A stretch of 64,000 nucleotides of DNA. It comes from Pseudomonas sp. UBA4617 (GTDB lineage: Bacteria > Pseudomonadota > Gammaproteobacteria > Pseudomonadales > Pseudomonadaceae). The stretch covers positions 1-64,000 of the forward strand of contig NZ_DGIR01000036.1 in assembly GCF_002386445.1 (NCBI RefSeq), read 5' to 3'. Below the pieces are notes generated by a model, which saw nothing but the letters and a program-made list of their open reading frames with translations, ran no database searches and had not been told where the DNA came from. A program made the position numbers and the translations under genes. Positions 1 through 7,521 of the stretch are shown here, piece after piece; the stretch's first letter is position 1; each line of letters begins with the position of its first letter.

Positions 1-48
1 TGTAGGAGCGGCCTTGTGCCGCGAATGGGCTGCGCAGCGGCCCCGTTC
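1..48 (+). repeat. Pseudomonas REP-type extragenic palindrome (partial at window edge)
   Basis: The first bases read tgtaggagcggccttgtg and run on to a GC-rich inverted segment (gcgcagcggcccc). The same word family recurs at 11767, 14716, 20332 and 51441 in this window, always between genes. This is the usual form of the repetitive extragenic palindrome of the P. putida group. It sits just upstream of epd and may be cut by the window start. Confidence 0.7.
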
Positions 49-73
49 AACTGCCGGAGTTCAAGAGCTACCT

Positions 74-1135
74 ATGTCCCACCCGCGTCCCTACAAAGTT
101 GCACTCAACGGTTATGGCCGTATCGGCCGCTGTGTCTTGCGCGCGCTGTTCGAGCGGGGGGCAAAGGCCGGTTTCGAGATCGTCGCGCTGAACGACCTGG
201 CCGACCAGGCCAGCCTGGAATACCTGACACGCTTCGACTCCACCCACGGGCGCTTTCCCGGTGAGGTGAAGGTCGACGGCGACTGTCTGCATATAAATGG
301 CGACTGCGTGAAGGTGATGCGCAGTGCCACCCCTGAAGGCATCGACTGGGCCGCCCTGGACATCGACCTGGTCCTGGAATGCTCCGGCGCCTACCACACC
401 CGCGCCGATGGCCAGCGTTTCCTCGACGCCGGTGCACCGCGGGTGCTGTTCTCGCAGCCGATGGCCAGCGAGGCCGATGTCGACGCCACGGTGGTCTTTG
501 GCATCAACCAGGCCTGCCTGACCGGCCGTGAGCGCCTCGTGTCCAACGCCTCGTGCACCACCAACTGCGGCGTGCCGCTGCTGCGCGTGCTGGACCAGGC
601 GTTCGGTATCGAGTACGTGCAGATCACCACCATCCACTCGGCGATGAACGACCAGCCGGTAATCGATGCCTACCACCACGAAGACCTGCGCCGCACGCGT
701 TCGGCCTTCCAGTCGGTGATCCCGGTGTCCACTGGTCTGGCGCGTGGCATCGAGCGTCTGCTTCCGGAACTTGCCGGGCGAATCCAGGCCAAAGCGGTAC
801 GCGTACCGACCGTCAACGTTTCGTGCCTGGACATCACCCTGCAGACTGCCCGCGATACCAGTGCGGTCGAAGTCAACCGGGTGTTGCGCGAGGCGGCGCT
901 GGAAGGCCCGCTGAAAGGCTTGCTGGCCTACACCGAGTTGCCGCATGCCAGCTGTGATTTCAACCACGACCCGCATTCGGCGATCGTCGATGCCAGCCAG
1001 ACCCGTGTTGCCGGCCCACGCCTGGTTAACCTGCTGGCCTGGTTCGATAACGAATGGGGCTTTGCCAACCGTATGCTCGACGTTGCCGAACATTATCTGC
1101 ACGTCGTCCACCCCACCCGCAACAAACAGCCCTGA
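74..1135 (+). CDS. epd: D-erythrose-4-phosphate dehydrogenase (GAPDH family)
   Basis: A 353-residue NAD-dependent dehydrogenase of the glyceraldehyde-3-phosphate dehydrogenase family. The N-terminal nucleotide-binding loop reads NGYGRIGR (about residues 12-19). The catalytic cysteine is Cys161 in SNASCTTNC, followed by the general-base histidine in TTIHSAMND and the conserved C-terminal DNEWGFANRML. Epd converts erythrose 4-phosphate to 4-phosphoerythronate, the first step of de novo pyridoxal phosphate synthesis. The position directly before pgk and fba is the classical epd-pgk-fba order, which is why I call it Epd rather than a glycolytic Gap; sequence alone does not fully separate the two. 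The ATG at 74 is preferred over the ATG-less extension to 14, because MSHPRPYKVALNGYG gives the family's usual N-terminus. Confidence 0.88.
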   Translation: MSHPRPYKVALNGYGRIGRCVLRALFERGAKAGFEIVALNDLADQASLEYLTRFDSTHGRFPGEVKVDGDCLHINGDCVKVMRSATPEGIDWAALDIDLVLECSGAYHTRADGQRFLDAGAPRVLFSQPMASEADVDATVVFGINQACLTGRERLVSNASCTTNCGVPLLRVLDQAFGIEYVQITTIHSAMNDQPVIDAYHHEDLRRTRSAFQSVIPVSTGLARGIERLLPELAGRIQAKAVRVPTVNVSCLDITLQTARDTSAVEVNRVLREAALEGPLKGLLAYTELPHASCDFNHDPHSAIVDASQTRVAGPRLVNLLAWFDNEWGFANRMLDVAEHYLHVVHPTRNKQP

Positions 1136-1147
1136 AGGACTGCATTC

Positions 1148-2311
1148 ATGACCGTGTTGAAGATGACCGACCTCGACCTGCAAGGTAAACGCGTACTGAT
1201 TCGCGAAGACCTCAACGTGCCTGTGAAGGACGGTGTGGTAGCCAGCGACGCGCGCATCCTGGCAGCGCTGCCGACCATCAAGCTGGCCCTGGAGAAGGGC
1301 GCGGCGGTAATGGTCTGCTCGCACCTTGGCCGCCCGACCGAAGGCGAATTTTCGGCCGAGAACAGCCTCAAGCCAGTCGCCGACTACCTGAGCAAGGCCC
1401 TGGGCCGTGAGGTGCCGCTGGTGGCCGATTACCTCGACGGTGTCGAAGTCCCGGCCGGTTCCCTGGTGCTGTTCGAAAACGTGCGCTTCAACAAGGGCGA
1501 GAAGAAAAACGCCGACGAGCTGGCGCAGCAATACGCTGCCCTGTGCGACGTGTTCGTCATGGACGCATTCGGTACCGCCCACCGCGCCGAGGGTTCGACC
1601 CACGGTGTCGCCAAGTTCGCCAAGGTCGCCGCTGCCGGCCCGCTGCTGGCGGCCGAACTGGATGCCCTGGGCAAGGCCCTGAAAGCCCCGGCCAAGCCGA
1701 TGGCTGCCATCGTTGCCGGCTCCAAGGTGTCCACCAAACTGGATGTGCTGAACAGTCTGAGCGCAGTCTGCGACCAACTGATCGTCGGCGGCGGCATCGC
1801 CAACACCTTCCTCGCTGCCGCCGGCCACCCGGTGGGCAAGTCGCTGTACGAGCCGGACCTGGTCGACACGGCCAAGGCTATCGCCGCCAAGGTCAGCGTG
1901 CCGCTGCCAGTCGATGTGGTGGTTGCCAAGGAGTTTGCCGAAAGCGCCGAAGCCACGGTCAAGGCCATTGCCGATGTTGCCGCTGACGACATGATCCTGG
2001 ACATCGGCCCGCAAACCGCAGCCCACTTCGCCGAGCTGCTGAAGTCGTCGAAAACCATCCTGTGGAACGGTCCGGTCGGTGTGTTCGAGTTCGACCAGTT
2101 CGGCAACGGCACCGAGGTGCTGGCCAAGGCCATCGCCGACAGCGCGGCGTTTTCCATCGCCGGCGGCGGTGACACCCTGGCGGCGATCGACAAGTATGGC
2201 GTTGGCGCCGATATCTCCTACATTTCTACCGGTGGTGGTGCCTTCCTCGAGTTTGTCGAGGGCAAGGTCCTGCCGGCCGTGGCCATTCTGGAAGAACGGG
2301 CCAAGGCCTGA
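1148..2311 (+). CDS. pgk: Phosphoglycerate kinase
   Basis: A 387-residue cytosolic kinase that transfers phosphate between 1,3-bisphosphoglycerate and ADP in glycolysis and gluconeogenesis. Family landmarks are visible in order: the N-terminal substrate site VLIREDLNVPV, the arginine/histidine loop CSHLGRPTEG, the hinge-proximal GGGIANTFL and the C-terminal nucleotide loop GGGDTLAAID. Length equals that of typical bacterial Pgk (about 387-395). It starts 12 bases after the epd stop with an aagga ribosome-binding site, so the two are cotranscribed. No anomalies are seen. Confidence 0.97.
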   Translation: MTVLKMTDLDLQGKRVLIREDLNVPVKDGVVASDARILAALPTIKLALEKGAAVMVCSHLGRPTEGEFSAENSLKPVADYLSKALGREVPLVADYLDGVEVPAGSLVLFENVRFNKGEKKNADELAQQYAALCDVFVMDAFGTAHRAEGSTHGVAKFAKVAAAGPLLAAELDALGKALKAPAKPMAAIVAGSKVSTKLDVLNSLSAVCDQLIVGGGIANTFLAAAGHPVGKSLYEPDLVDTAKAIAAKVSVPLPVDVVVAKEFAESAEATVKAIADVAADDMILDIGPQTAAHFAELLKSSKTILWNGPVGVFEFDQFGNGTEVLAKAIADSAAFSIAGGGDTLAAIDKYGVGADISYISTGGGAFLEFVEGKVLPAVAILEERAKA

Positions 2312-2343
2312 TGATGCCGGCGCTTGGCAAAGGGAGTGGCCTG

Positions 2344-2562
2344 ATGGTCAAGCAATTGCCTGTGATGATGCTGGTTGGCCTGCTGAGCGCATGCGCTGGC
2401 AGCCCGGCCTCGGATGTCGACCCGGCGCAGCCGCCCAAGGGCGGCTGTTACCAGTCCGAATGGCAAGCCGAGACCGTGCCGGTCATCAGCAAGCGCGTGG
2501 GCCCGGAAGGCCTGGAGAAATACGACGAAGACCACCAGCGCAAGGCGCCGGGTTGCCCTTGA
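2344..2562 (+). CDS. Small putative lipoprotein of unknown function
   Basis: A 72-residue protein with a short hydrophobic signal (VKQLPVMMLVGLLSAC) and a lipobox LLSAC, so it should be lipidated at that cysteine and placed in the envelope. The mature part is polar, with two further cysteines (GGCYQSE and a C-terminal GCP) that could form a disulfide. I start it at the ATG at 2344, which has a clear aaagggag ribosome site; the open frame extends to 2311 but that segment is not signal-like. It lies 32 bases after pgk in the same direction and is probably part of the pgk transcript. I recognise no domain. Confidence 0.7.
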   Translation: MVKQLPVMMLVGLLSACAGSPASDVDPAQPPKGGCYQSEWQAETVPVISKRVGPEGLEKYDEDHQRKAPGCP

Positions 2563-2606
2563 TCGGGTGACAGGCAACCTGAAGACTGATTTGTGGTCTT
2601 GAAAAG

Positions 2607-2623
2607 GGGCCGCGGTGCGGCCC
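2607..2623 (+). terminator. Perfect 7-bp inverted repeat between the two lipoprotein genes
   Basis: GGGCCGC and GCGGCCC face each other across a 3-base loop, 18 bases before the ATG of the next gene. There is no run of T after it, so it is more likely a processing or partial attenuation hairpin than a full terminator. Confidence 0.35.
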
Positions 2624-2640
2624 TGTATCGAGGAAGCTGA

Positions 2641-2970
2641 ATGAAAGCGCTTTTGGCCGTGATGGCCCTGGCGACACTGGCAGGATGCTCGCTGCTGCAG
2701 CCGGCGCAACCCGCCCCGGCAGAGGACTGGACCCGTTGGGTCTGCGATAGCCAGGCTGAAGTGCTGTGGCGTTTCGCGGATGCGCAACGTGACCAGGTCG
2801 ACGTGCGCCTGGGGGGCGGTGACCAGGTCTACCGACTCAAGGCCGAGCCCGGTGCATCGGGTGCGCTGTACAGCGATGGCATGCTGGCCTTCCATACCAA
2901 GGGCGAAGAGGGCCTGGTGTACTGGGTGGCAACCAACGATCTGATTGGGCGGGGCTGCAAGGCACCGTGA
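2641..2970 (+). CDS. MliC-like lipoprotein (C-type lysozyme inhibitor family)
   Basis: A 109-residue lipoprotein: signal MKALLAVMALATLAGC with lipobox LAGC, then a small beta-rich domain. The pattern WVC...AEVLWRF...VDVRLGGGDQVYRL...ASGALYSDG...FHTKGEEG matches the MliC/PliC fold. That fold carries a conserved cysteine pair (WVCDS and the C-terminal GRGCK) and the SG.xY and KG loops that insert into the lysozyme active site. The expected role is protection of peptidoglycan against host or predator C-type lysozyme at the outer membrane. The start is the ATG at 2641 with an aggaag ribosome site. It sits between pgk and fba, an unrelated pathway, and may be read from the pgk side. Confidence 0.72.
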   Translation: MKALLAVMALATLAGCSLLQPAQPAPAEDWTRWVCDSQAEVLWRFADAQRDQVDVRLGGGDQVYRLKAEPGASGALYSDGMLAFHTKGEEGLVYWVATNDLIGRGCKAP

Positions 2971-3070
2971 CTGGCCGGGCCGCGAGGGTGGCCCACACTA
3001 CTTGAACAGCAACCGCCCCTGCGGCAGGCTTGCACGAAACAAACGACGCTTGTCGGGAGAGAGATACACC

Positions 3071-4135
3071 ATGGCACTCATTAGCATGCGCCAGATGCTG
3101 GACCACGCCGCCGAGTTCGGTTACGGCGTACCAGCTTTCAACGTCAACAACCTCGAGCAGATGCGCGCCATCATGGAAGCGGCCGACAAGACCGACTCCC
3201 CGGTGATCGTCCAGGCTTCGGCCGGTGCCCGCAAATACGCCGGCGCGCCGTTCCTGCGTCACCTGATCCTGGCGGCCATCGAAGAATTCCCGCACATCCC
3301 GGTGTGCATGCACCAGGACCACGGCACCAGCCCTGACGTCTGCCAGCGTTCGATCCAGCTGGGCTTCAGCTCGGTGATGATGGACGGTTCGCTGGGCGAA
3401 GATGGCAAGACCCCGACCGACTACGAGTACAACGTGCGCGTTACCCAGCAGACCGTTGCCATGGCTCACGCCTGCGGTGTTTCGGTAGAAGGCGAGCTGG
3501 GCTGCCTGGGTTCGCTGGAAACCGGCATGGCCGGTGAAGAAGACGGCATTGGCGCCGAAGGCGTGCTGGACCACAGCCAGATGCTGACCGACCCGGAAGA
3601 GGCTGCGGACTTCGTCAAGAAGACCCAGGTCGACGCCCTGGCGATCGCCATCGGTACCAGCCACGGTGCCTACAAGTTCACCAAGCCTCCAACCGGTGAC
3701 GTGCTGGCTATCGACCGCATCAAGGAAATTCACAAACGCATCCCCAACACCCACCTGGTGATGCACGGTTCGTCCTCGGTACCGCAAGAGTGGCTGGCGA
3801 TCATCAACCAGTACGGCGGCGACATCAAGGAAACCTACGGTGTACCGGTCGAGGAAATTGTCGAAGGCATCAAGTACGGTGTGCGCAAGGTGAACATCGA
3901 CACCGACCTGCGTCTGGCGTCCACCGGCGCCATCCGCCGCCACATGGCCATGCACCCGAGCGAGTTCGACCCACGCAAGTTCTTCGCCGAAACCGTGAAG
4001 GCCATGCGTGATGTGTGCATCGCCCGCTACGAAGCCTTCGGCACCGCTGGCAATGCCTCGAAGATCAAGCCGATCTCCCTGGAAGGCATGTTCCAGCGCT
4101 ATGCCAAGGGCGAGCTGGCCGCCAAGGTCAACTGA
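3071..4135 (+). CDS. fba: Fructose-1,6-bisphosphate aldolase, class II
   Basis: A 354-residue zinc-dependent aldolase of the CbbA-type class II subgroup, splitting fructose 1,6-bisphosphate into the two triose phosphates. HQDHG at residues 81-85 supplies the catalytic aspartate and a zinc-ligand histidine. Further active-site segments are EGELGCLG, AIGTSHGAYKF, HGSSSVP and KVNIDTD. The ATG at 3071 is preceded by a strong gggagagag ribosome site, so the upstream in-frame extension to 2945 is not used. It ends the carbon-metabolism block, followed at once by an intrinsic terminator. In Pseudomonas, which degrades glucose by the Entner-Doudoroff route, this enzyme works mainly in the gluconeogenic direction. 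Confidence 0.95.
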   Translation: MALISMRQMLDHAAEFGYGVPAFNVNNLEQMRAIMEAADKTDSPVIVQASAGARKYAGAPFLRHLILAAIEEFPHIPVCMHQDHGTSPDVCQRSIQLGFSSVMMDGSLGEDGKTPTDYEYNVRVTQQTVAMAHACGVSVEGELGCLGSLETGMAGEEDGIGAEGVLDHSQMLTDPEEAADFVKKTQVDALAIAIGTSHGAYKFTKPPTGDVLAIDRIKEIHKRIPNTHLVMHGSSSVPQEWLAIINQYGGDIKETYGVPVEEIVEGIKYGVRKVNIDTDLRLASTGAIRRHMAMHPSEFDPRKFFAETVKAMRDVCIARYEAFGTAGNASKIKPISLEGMFQRYAKGELAAKVN

Positions 4136-4154
4136 TCGACTGGCAACACGGAAG

Positions 4155-4180
4155 ACCCGCAGAAATGCGGGTTTTTCATT
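4155..4180 (+). terminator. Intrinsic terminator of the epd-pgk-fba block
   Basis: ACCCGC and GCGGGT form a perfect 6-bp stem around agaaat and run straight into a T-rich tail (tttttcatttt). It lies 20 bases after the fba stop. Confidence 0.85.
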
Positions 4181-4300
4181 TTCGCGGTGCAGGAAACCTG
4201 CTGCTAATGCAGGCCTGGTCATCGGCAGCACGGAAAGCCCGGCGAACCGACCGTTAGTCGGCTTCGGTACAGTTGAGTCGCTGATAGCGTTCTGATTGCA

Positions 4301-4336
4301 TTGCGTGTTATTCGCTCAGAGCTAGAGTACTAGTGG
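4301..4336 (+). promoter_or_regulatory. Possible promoter of the c-di-GMP regulator gene
   Basis: ttgcgt (4301-4306) and tagagt (4323-4328) are 16 bases apart and could serve as -35 and -10; the related word ctagagt also resembles stationary-phase (RpoS-type) -10 elements. The match is weak. The stretch 4181-4380 otherwise holds no gene. It contains actagtggatcc (4328-4339 region), discussed as a finding. Confidence 0.3.
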
Positions 4337-4380
4337 ATCCAAGTGTATTTTTGAAGTCGGTCACATAATAGAGAAGCAGC

Positions 4381-6507
4381 ATGGATGGCGCTCACGCTCT
4401 ACCACAGCCACTGGATGGCAGTTCGGTTCTCCTGGTGGTAGACGATTACCCCGAGAACCTCATCAGCATGCGGGCATTGCTGGCCCGTCAGGATTGGCAG
4501 GTACTAACGGCAAGTTCGGGTATCGAAGCCTTGAACACATTGCTTGAACATGAAGTCGATCTGGTCTTGCTGGATGTACAGATGCCGGAGATGGATGGCT
4601 TCGAAGTCGCCCGGCTGATGCGCGGCAGCCAGCGTACCCGGCTGACGCCGATCATCTTCCTCACCGCCAACGAACAGTCCGAAGCCGCCGTGCTCAAAGG
4701 CTATGCCAGCGGCGCCGTGGACTACATGTTCAAGCCGTTCGACCCACAGATCCTCAAGCCCAAGGTCCAGGCCCTGCTCGAGCAGCAGCGAAACCGGCGC
4801 ATGCTGCAACGCCTGACCCGTGAGCTGGAGGCGGCCACGGCGTTCAATGCGTCGATCCTGGAAAACGCCGCCGAGGGTATTCTGGTGGTGGATGCGCAGG
4901 GCATCATCCGCTTTGCCAACCCGGCCATATCCAACCTGTTGTCCACGCCGGTAGCACAGCTGCAGGGCGCCCGCCTGCTCGATCTGGTGCAGCTGGCCAA
5001 TGCCGGCCTGTGGGAGGACTCGGCCTTCTACCAGGCGTACCTGGGCAGACAGATCTTCCGTGTGCATGATGCCCAACTGCGCACCTCTGGTGGTGAGCTG
5101 TTGCCCGTGGCATTGTCCTGCGCGCCGCTGCCGGTCGACCAGCAGGCCATGGTGGTGACGGTGCTGGACATGTCGGTGGTGCGCAACCTGCACCAGCAGC
5201 TGGAGTACCAGGCCGTGACCGACCCGCTAACCGGCCTGCTCAACCGCCGCGGTTTCTACCAGGCCGCCGAAGGCGTGCTGTTGCGCAACGAGCGCTCGGA
5301 CAAGGCGCAGGCGCTGATGTACATGGACCTGGACGGCTTCAAGCGCATCAACGACTCGCTTGGCCACGACGCCGGTGATCGGGTGTTGCGCTGGGTGGCC
5401 GAGCAGCTCAAGGACTGCCTGGGCAGCGAGGCGCTGTTGGCGCGCATGGGCGGTGATGAATTCACCGCGCTGTTCGACGGCCTGCCGTATCCGGAGCAGG
5501 CCGGGCGTTATGCCGAGCGGCTGTTGGAGCGTGTTTCCATCAGCCACGAGGTGGACGGCTTCGACGTGTGCCTTGGGGTCAGCATCGGCATCGCCACCTA
5601 CCCGGACTGCGGCGCCAACGTCGAAGGCCTGTTGCGTGCCGCCGATGCGGCGATGTACGCGGCCAAGCAGGCGGGGCGCCAGCAGTACCGCTTCTATGAC
5701 CAGGAGCTCAATGGCCGGGCACGTTCGCGGCTTATGCTCGAAGACAGCGTACGCGCGGCCATCGAGCAGCAGGACTTTACGTTGGTGTACCAGCCGCAGG
5801 TCGCCTTCAATGGCGGCCAGCTGCGAGGTTTCGAGGCGTTGCTGCGCTGGCAGCACCCCAGTGTTGGCGATGTGCCGCCCGGGTTGTTCATCCCGCTGCT
5901 GGAAGAGGCGCGCCTGATCAACCGCCTGGCCAGCTGGATCTACCGCCAGGGTGCGGCCCAGCGTCAGGCCTGGTGCCAGCGCTTTGCCCCGGACCTGGTG
6001 CTGGGTATCAGCCTGAGCCGTGCACAATTCGTCATGCCTGGCCTGGTCGAAGAGTTGCAGCGGGTGATCCAGCTGTACCAGCTGGACCCGGCACAGCTTG
6101 AAGTAGAGGTGGCGGAAACCTCGCTGATGTACAACATCGATGCGGCGGTGAAACAGATCCACCGTTTGTGCGACCTGGGTGTGCGGGTGGCGCTGGACGA
6201 TTTCGGTGCCGGCGACTGTTCGTTGCGCATGTTGCGTGACCTGCCGATCGATACCCTCAAGCTCGACCGCCACCTGGTGGCGCGCCTGCCCGGCTCGGCG
6301 GTGGACGCCGCGCTGGTGCGCAGCGTCATCAGCCTGTGCGGCGACTATCGCATCACGGTGATCGCCGAGGGCGTGGAAACCCCGGTTCAGGCGGCCTGGC
6401 TGAAGGCCAACGGTTGTGAGTACGTGCAAGGCTTCCTGGTGGCGTATCCGATGACCGCAGCGGATGCCAGCAGTTTCCCGGCGATTTTCTCCTGGCCAGT
6501 GCCCTGA
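4381..6507 (+). CDS. Response regulator with PAS, GGDEF and EAL domains (Rup4959 type)
   Basis: A 708-residue cytoplasmic response regulator controlling cyclic-di-GMP. Order: REC receiver (about 15-130, phospho-acceptor Asp65 in LLDVQMPEMDG, conserved lysine in MFKPF), a linker and PAS domain (about 145-270, NAAEGILVVDAQG), GGDEF (motif 357-361, intact RMGGDEF) and EAL (motif 485-487, FEALLRW). The EAL residues for metal binding and catalysis (EVAETSL, ALDDFGAG, KLDRHL, AEGVE) are intact. The inhibitory I-site RxxD before GGDEF is missing (GSEA instead). Architecture and position match Rup4959 of P. putida, described as a GGDEF/EAL response regulator important in the rhizosphere. No partner histidine kinase gene is adjacent. 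The ATG at 4381 follows gagaag. Confidence 0.9.
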   Translation: MDGAHALPQPLDGSSVLLVVDDYPENLISMRALLARQDWQVLTASSGIEALNTLLEHEVDLVLLDVQMPEMDGFEVARLMRGSQRTRLTPIIFLTANEQSEAAVLKGYASGAVDYMFKPFDPQILKPKVQALLEQQRNRRMLQRLTRELEAATAFNASILENAAEGILVVDAQGIIRFANPAISNLLSTPVAQLQGARLLDLVQLANAGLWEDSAFYQAYLGRQIFRVHDAQLRTSGGELLPVALSCAPLPVDQQAMVVTVLDMSVVRNLHQQLEYQAVTDPLTGLLNRRGFYQAAEGVLLRNERSDKAQALMYMDLDGFKRINDSLGHDAGDRVLRWVAEQLKDCLGSEALLARMGGDEFTALFDGLPYPEQAGRYAERLLERVSISHEVDGFDVCLGVSIGIATYPDCGANVEGLLRAADAAMYAAKQAGRQQYRFYDQELNGRARSRLMLEDSVRAAIEQQDFTLVYQPQVAFNGGQLRGFEALLRWQHPSVGDVPPGLFIPLLEEARLINRLASWIYRQGAAQRQAWCQRFAPDLVLGISLSRAQFVMPGLVEELQRVIQLYQLDPAQLEVEVAETSLMYNIDAAVKQIHRLCDLGVRVALDDFGAGDCSLRMLRDLPIDTLKLDRHLVARLPGSAVDAALVRSVISLCGDYRITVIAEGVETPVQAAWLKANGCEYVQGFLVAYPMTAADASSFPAIFSWPVP

Positions 6508-6546
6508 TTGGCTAGAATCGGCATTCGTCATACCGAAACCCGCGCC

Positions 6547-7047
6547 ATGACTGTATTACGTTACTTGCAAGCCTACCCCCCGCACCTGCAGCAGCAGGTG
6601 CGGCAGATGATCGACAGCGGCCGCTTGGGCGAGTATCTGCAGCGCCGTTACCCTGGCCGCCACGACGTGCAAAGCGACAAGGCGCTGTACGGCTATGCCC
6701 AGGATCTGCGCCAGCAGTACCTGCGCAGCGCGCCGCCCCTGGACAAGGTATTGTTCGACAGTCGCCTCGACCTGACCCACCGTGCCCTGGGCCTGAACAC
6801 GGCGGTATCAAGGGTGCAGGGCGGCAAGCTCAAGGCGAAGAAGGAAATCCGCATTGCCTCGCTGTTCAAGGAAGCAGCGCCGCAATTCTTGCGCATGATC
6901 GTGGTGCACGAACTGGCGCACCTGCGCGAGCGTGATCACAACAAGGCGTTCTACCAGCTCTGCCAGCACATGGAGCCGGACTACCACCAACTGGAATTCG
7001 ACCTGCGCGTCTACCTGACCTATCGGGAGCTGCCGGGCAACTGTTAA
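6547..7047 (+). CDS. SprT/YgjP-like zinc metallopeptidase (M48-related)
   Basis: A 166-residue protein with a classical gluzincin-like zinc motif HELAHL followed by REHD-type context (HELAHLRERDHNKAFYQLC), giving two histidines and a catalytic glutamate, plus a distal histidine (RDHN). This is the YgjP/SprT (DUF45) arrangement. Members are small cytoplasmic zinc peptidase-like proteins; the substrate is unknown. I take the ATG at 6547 (MTVLRYLQ) rather than 6508, because 6508 lies within a tagaat-containing promoter-like stretch (6513-6518) straight after the previous stop. The next gene begins 12 bases downstream, so the two are likely cotranscribed. Confidence 0.8.
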   Translation: MTVLRYLQAYPPHLQQQVRQMIDSGRLGEYLQRRYPGRHDVQSDKALYGYAQDLRQQYLRSAPPLDKVLFDSRLDLTHRALGLNTAVSRVQGGKLKAKKEIRIASLFKEAAPQFLRMIVVHELAHLRERDHNKAFYQLCQHMEPDYHQLEFDLRVYLTYRELPGNC

Positions 7048-7059
7048 GGACCACGCAGC

Positions 7060-7356
7060 ATGGAAGTGAGCAAGACCAAGAGCAGCTTCTACCGGCGCCT
7101 GTACGTCGCCTGGCTGATCGACAGCCAGACCGCGACCAGCGTGCCCGCCCTGATGGAGGCTACCGGCATGCCGCGGCGCACCGCCCAGGACACCATCGCC
7201 GCGTTGGCCGACCTGGATATCGTCTGCGAATTCGAGCAGCAGGAAGGCGCGCGCAATCACGCCGGGCATTACCGCATCCATGACTGGGGGGCAATCGACA
7301 AGCAGTGGATCATCCGGCACTTGCGGCAGATCCGTGAAGTGCTGGGTTATCCCTGA
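7060..7356 (+). CDS. Small winged helix-turn-helix protein
   Basis: A 98-residue basic protein with a helix-turn-helix-like segment in the middle (TSVPALMEATGMPRRTAQDTIAALADLDIV), the typical form of a winged-helix recognition unit, and a short C-terminal helix (IIRHLRQIREVLGY). It probably binds DNA or acts as a small adaptor. Target unknown. It follows the metallopeptidase gene by 12 bases and precedes a non-coding stretch (7357-7521) with phased short repeats, which it could conceivably control. I cannot name the exact family. Confidence 0.6.
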   Translation: MEVSKTKSSFYRRLYVAWLIDSQTATSVPALMEATGMPRRTAQDTIAALADLDIVCEFEQQEGARNHAGHYRIHDWGAIDKQWIIRHLRQIREVLGYP

Positions 7357-7383
7357 ACAGATCGCGGCTTTATGCGGCCAGAC

Positions 7384-7444
7384 AGAGGCTTCGGCCAAAA
7401 TAGAGGCTAAATGACACTATTGGCCGCTGTCCTGGGCAGAGGCT
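7384..7444 (+). repeat. Three agaggct direct repeats phased by multiples of 18 bases
   Basis: The word agaggct occurs at 7384, 7402 and 7438, that is 18 and 36 bases apart, in the gap before the periplasmic binding protein gene. Each is preceded by ggcc. Spacing near two helical turns (18) suggests a possible protein-binding array, but the repeats are short. Confidence 0.35.
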
Positions 7445-7521
7445 TTGTGTAATCTCATCGGTAGTTGCGAAGAAGACCGCCCTGACAATGTGTGCTCCCC
7501 CATTGCGAAAAGGACTTGAGC

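Noticed and set aside
68..2026. Long minus-strand frame of 652 codons opposite epd and pgk
   Set aside because: It mirrors two certain genes, has no family motifs and is a typical antisense shadow in GC-rich DNA.
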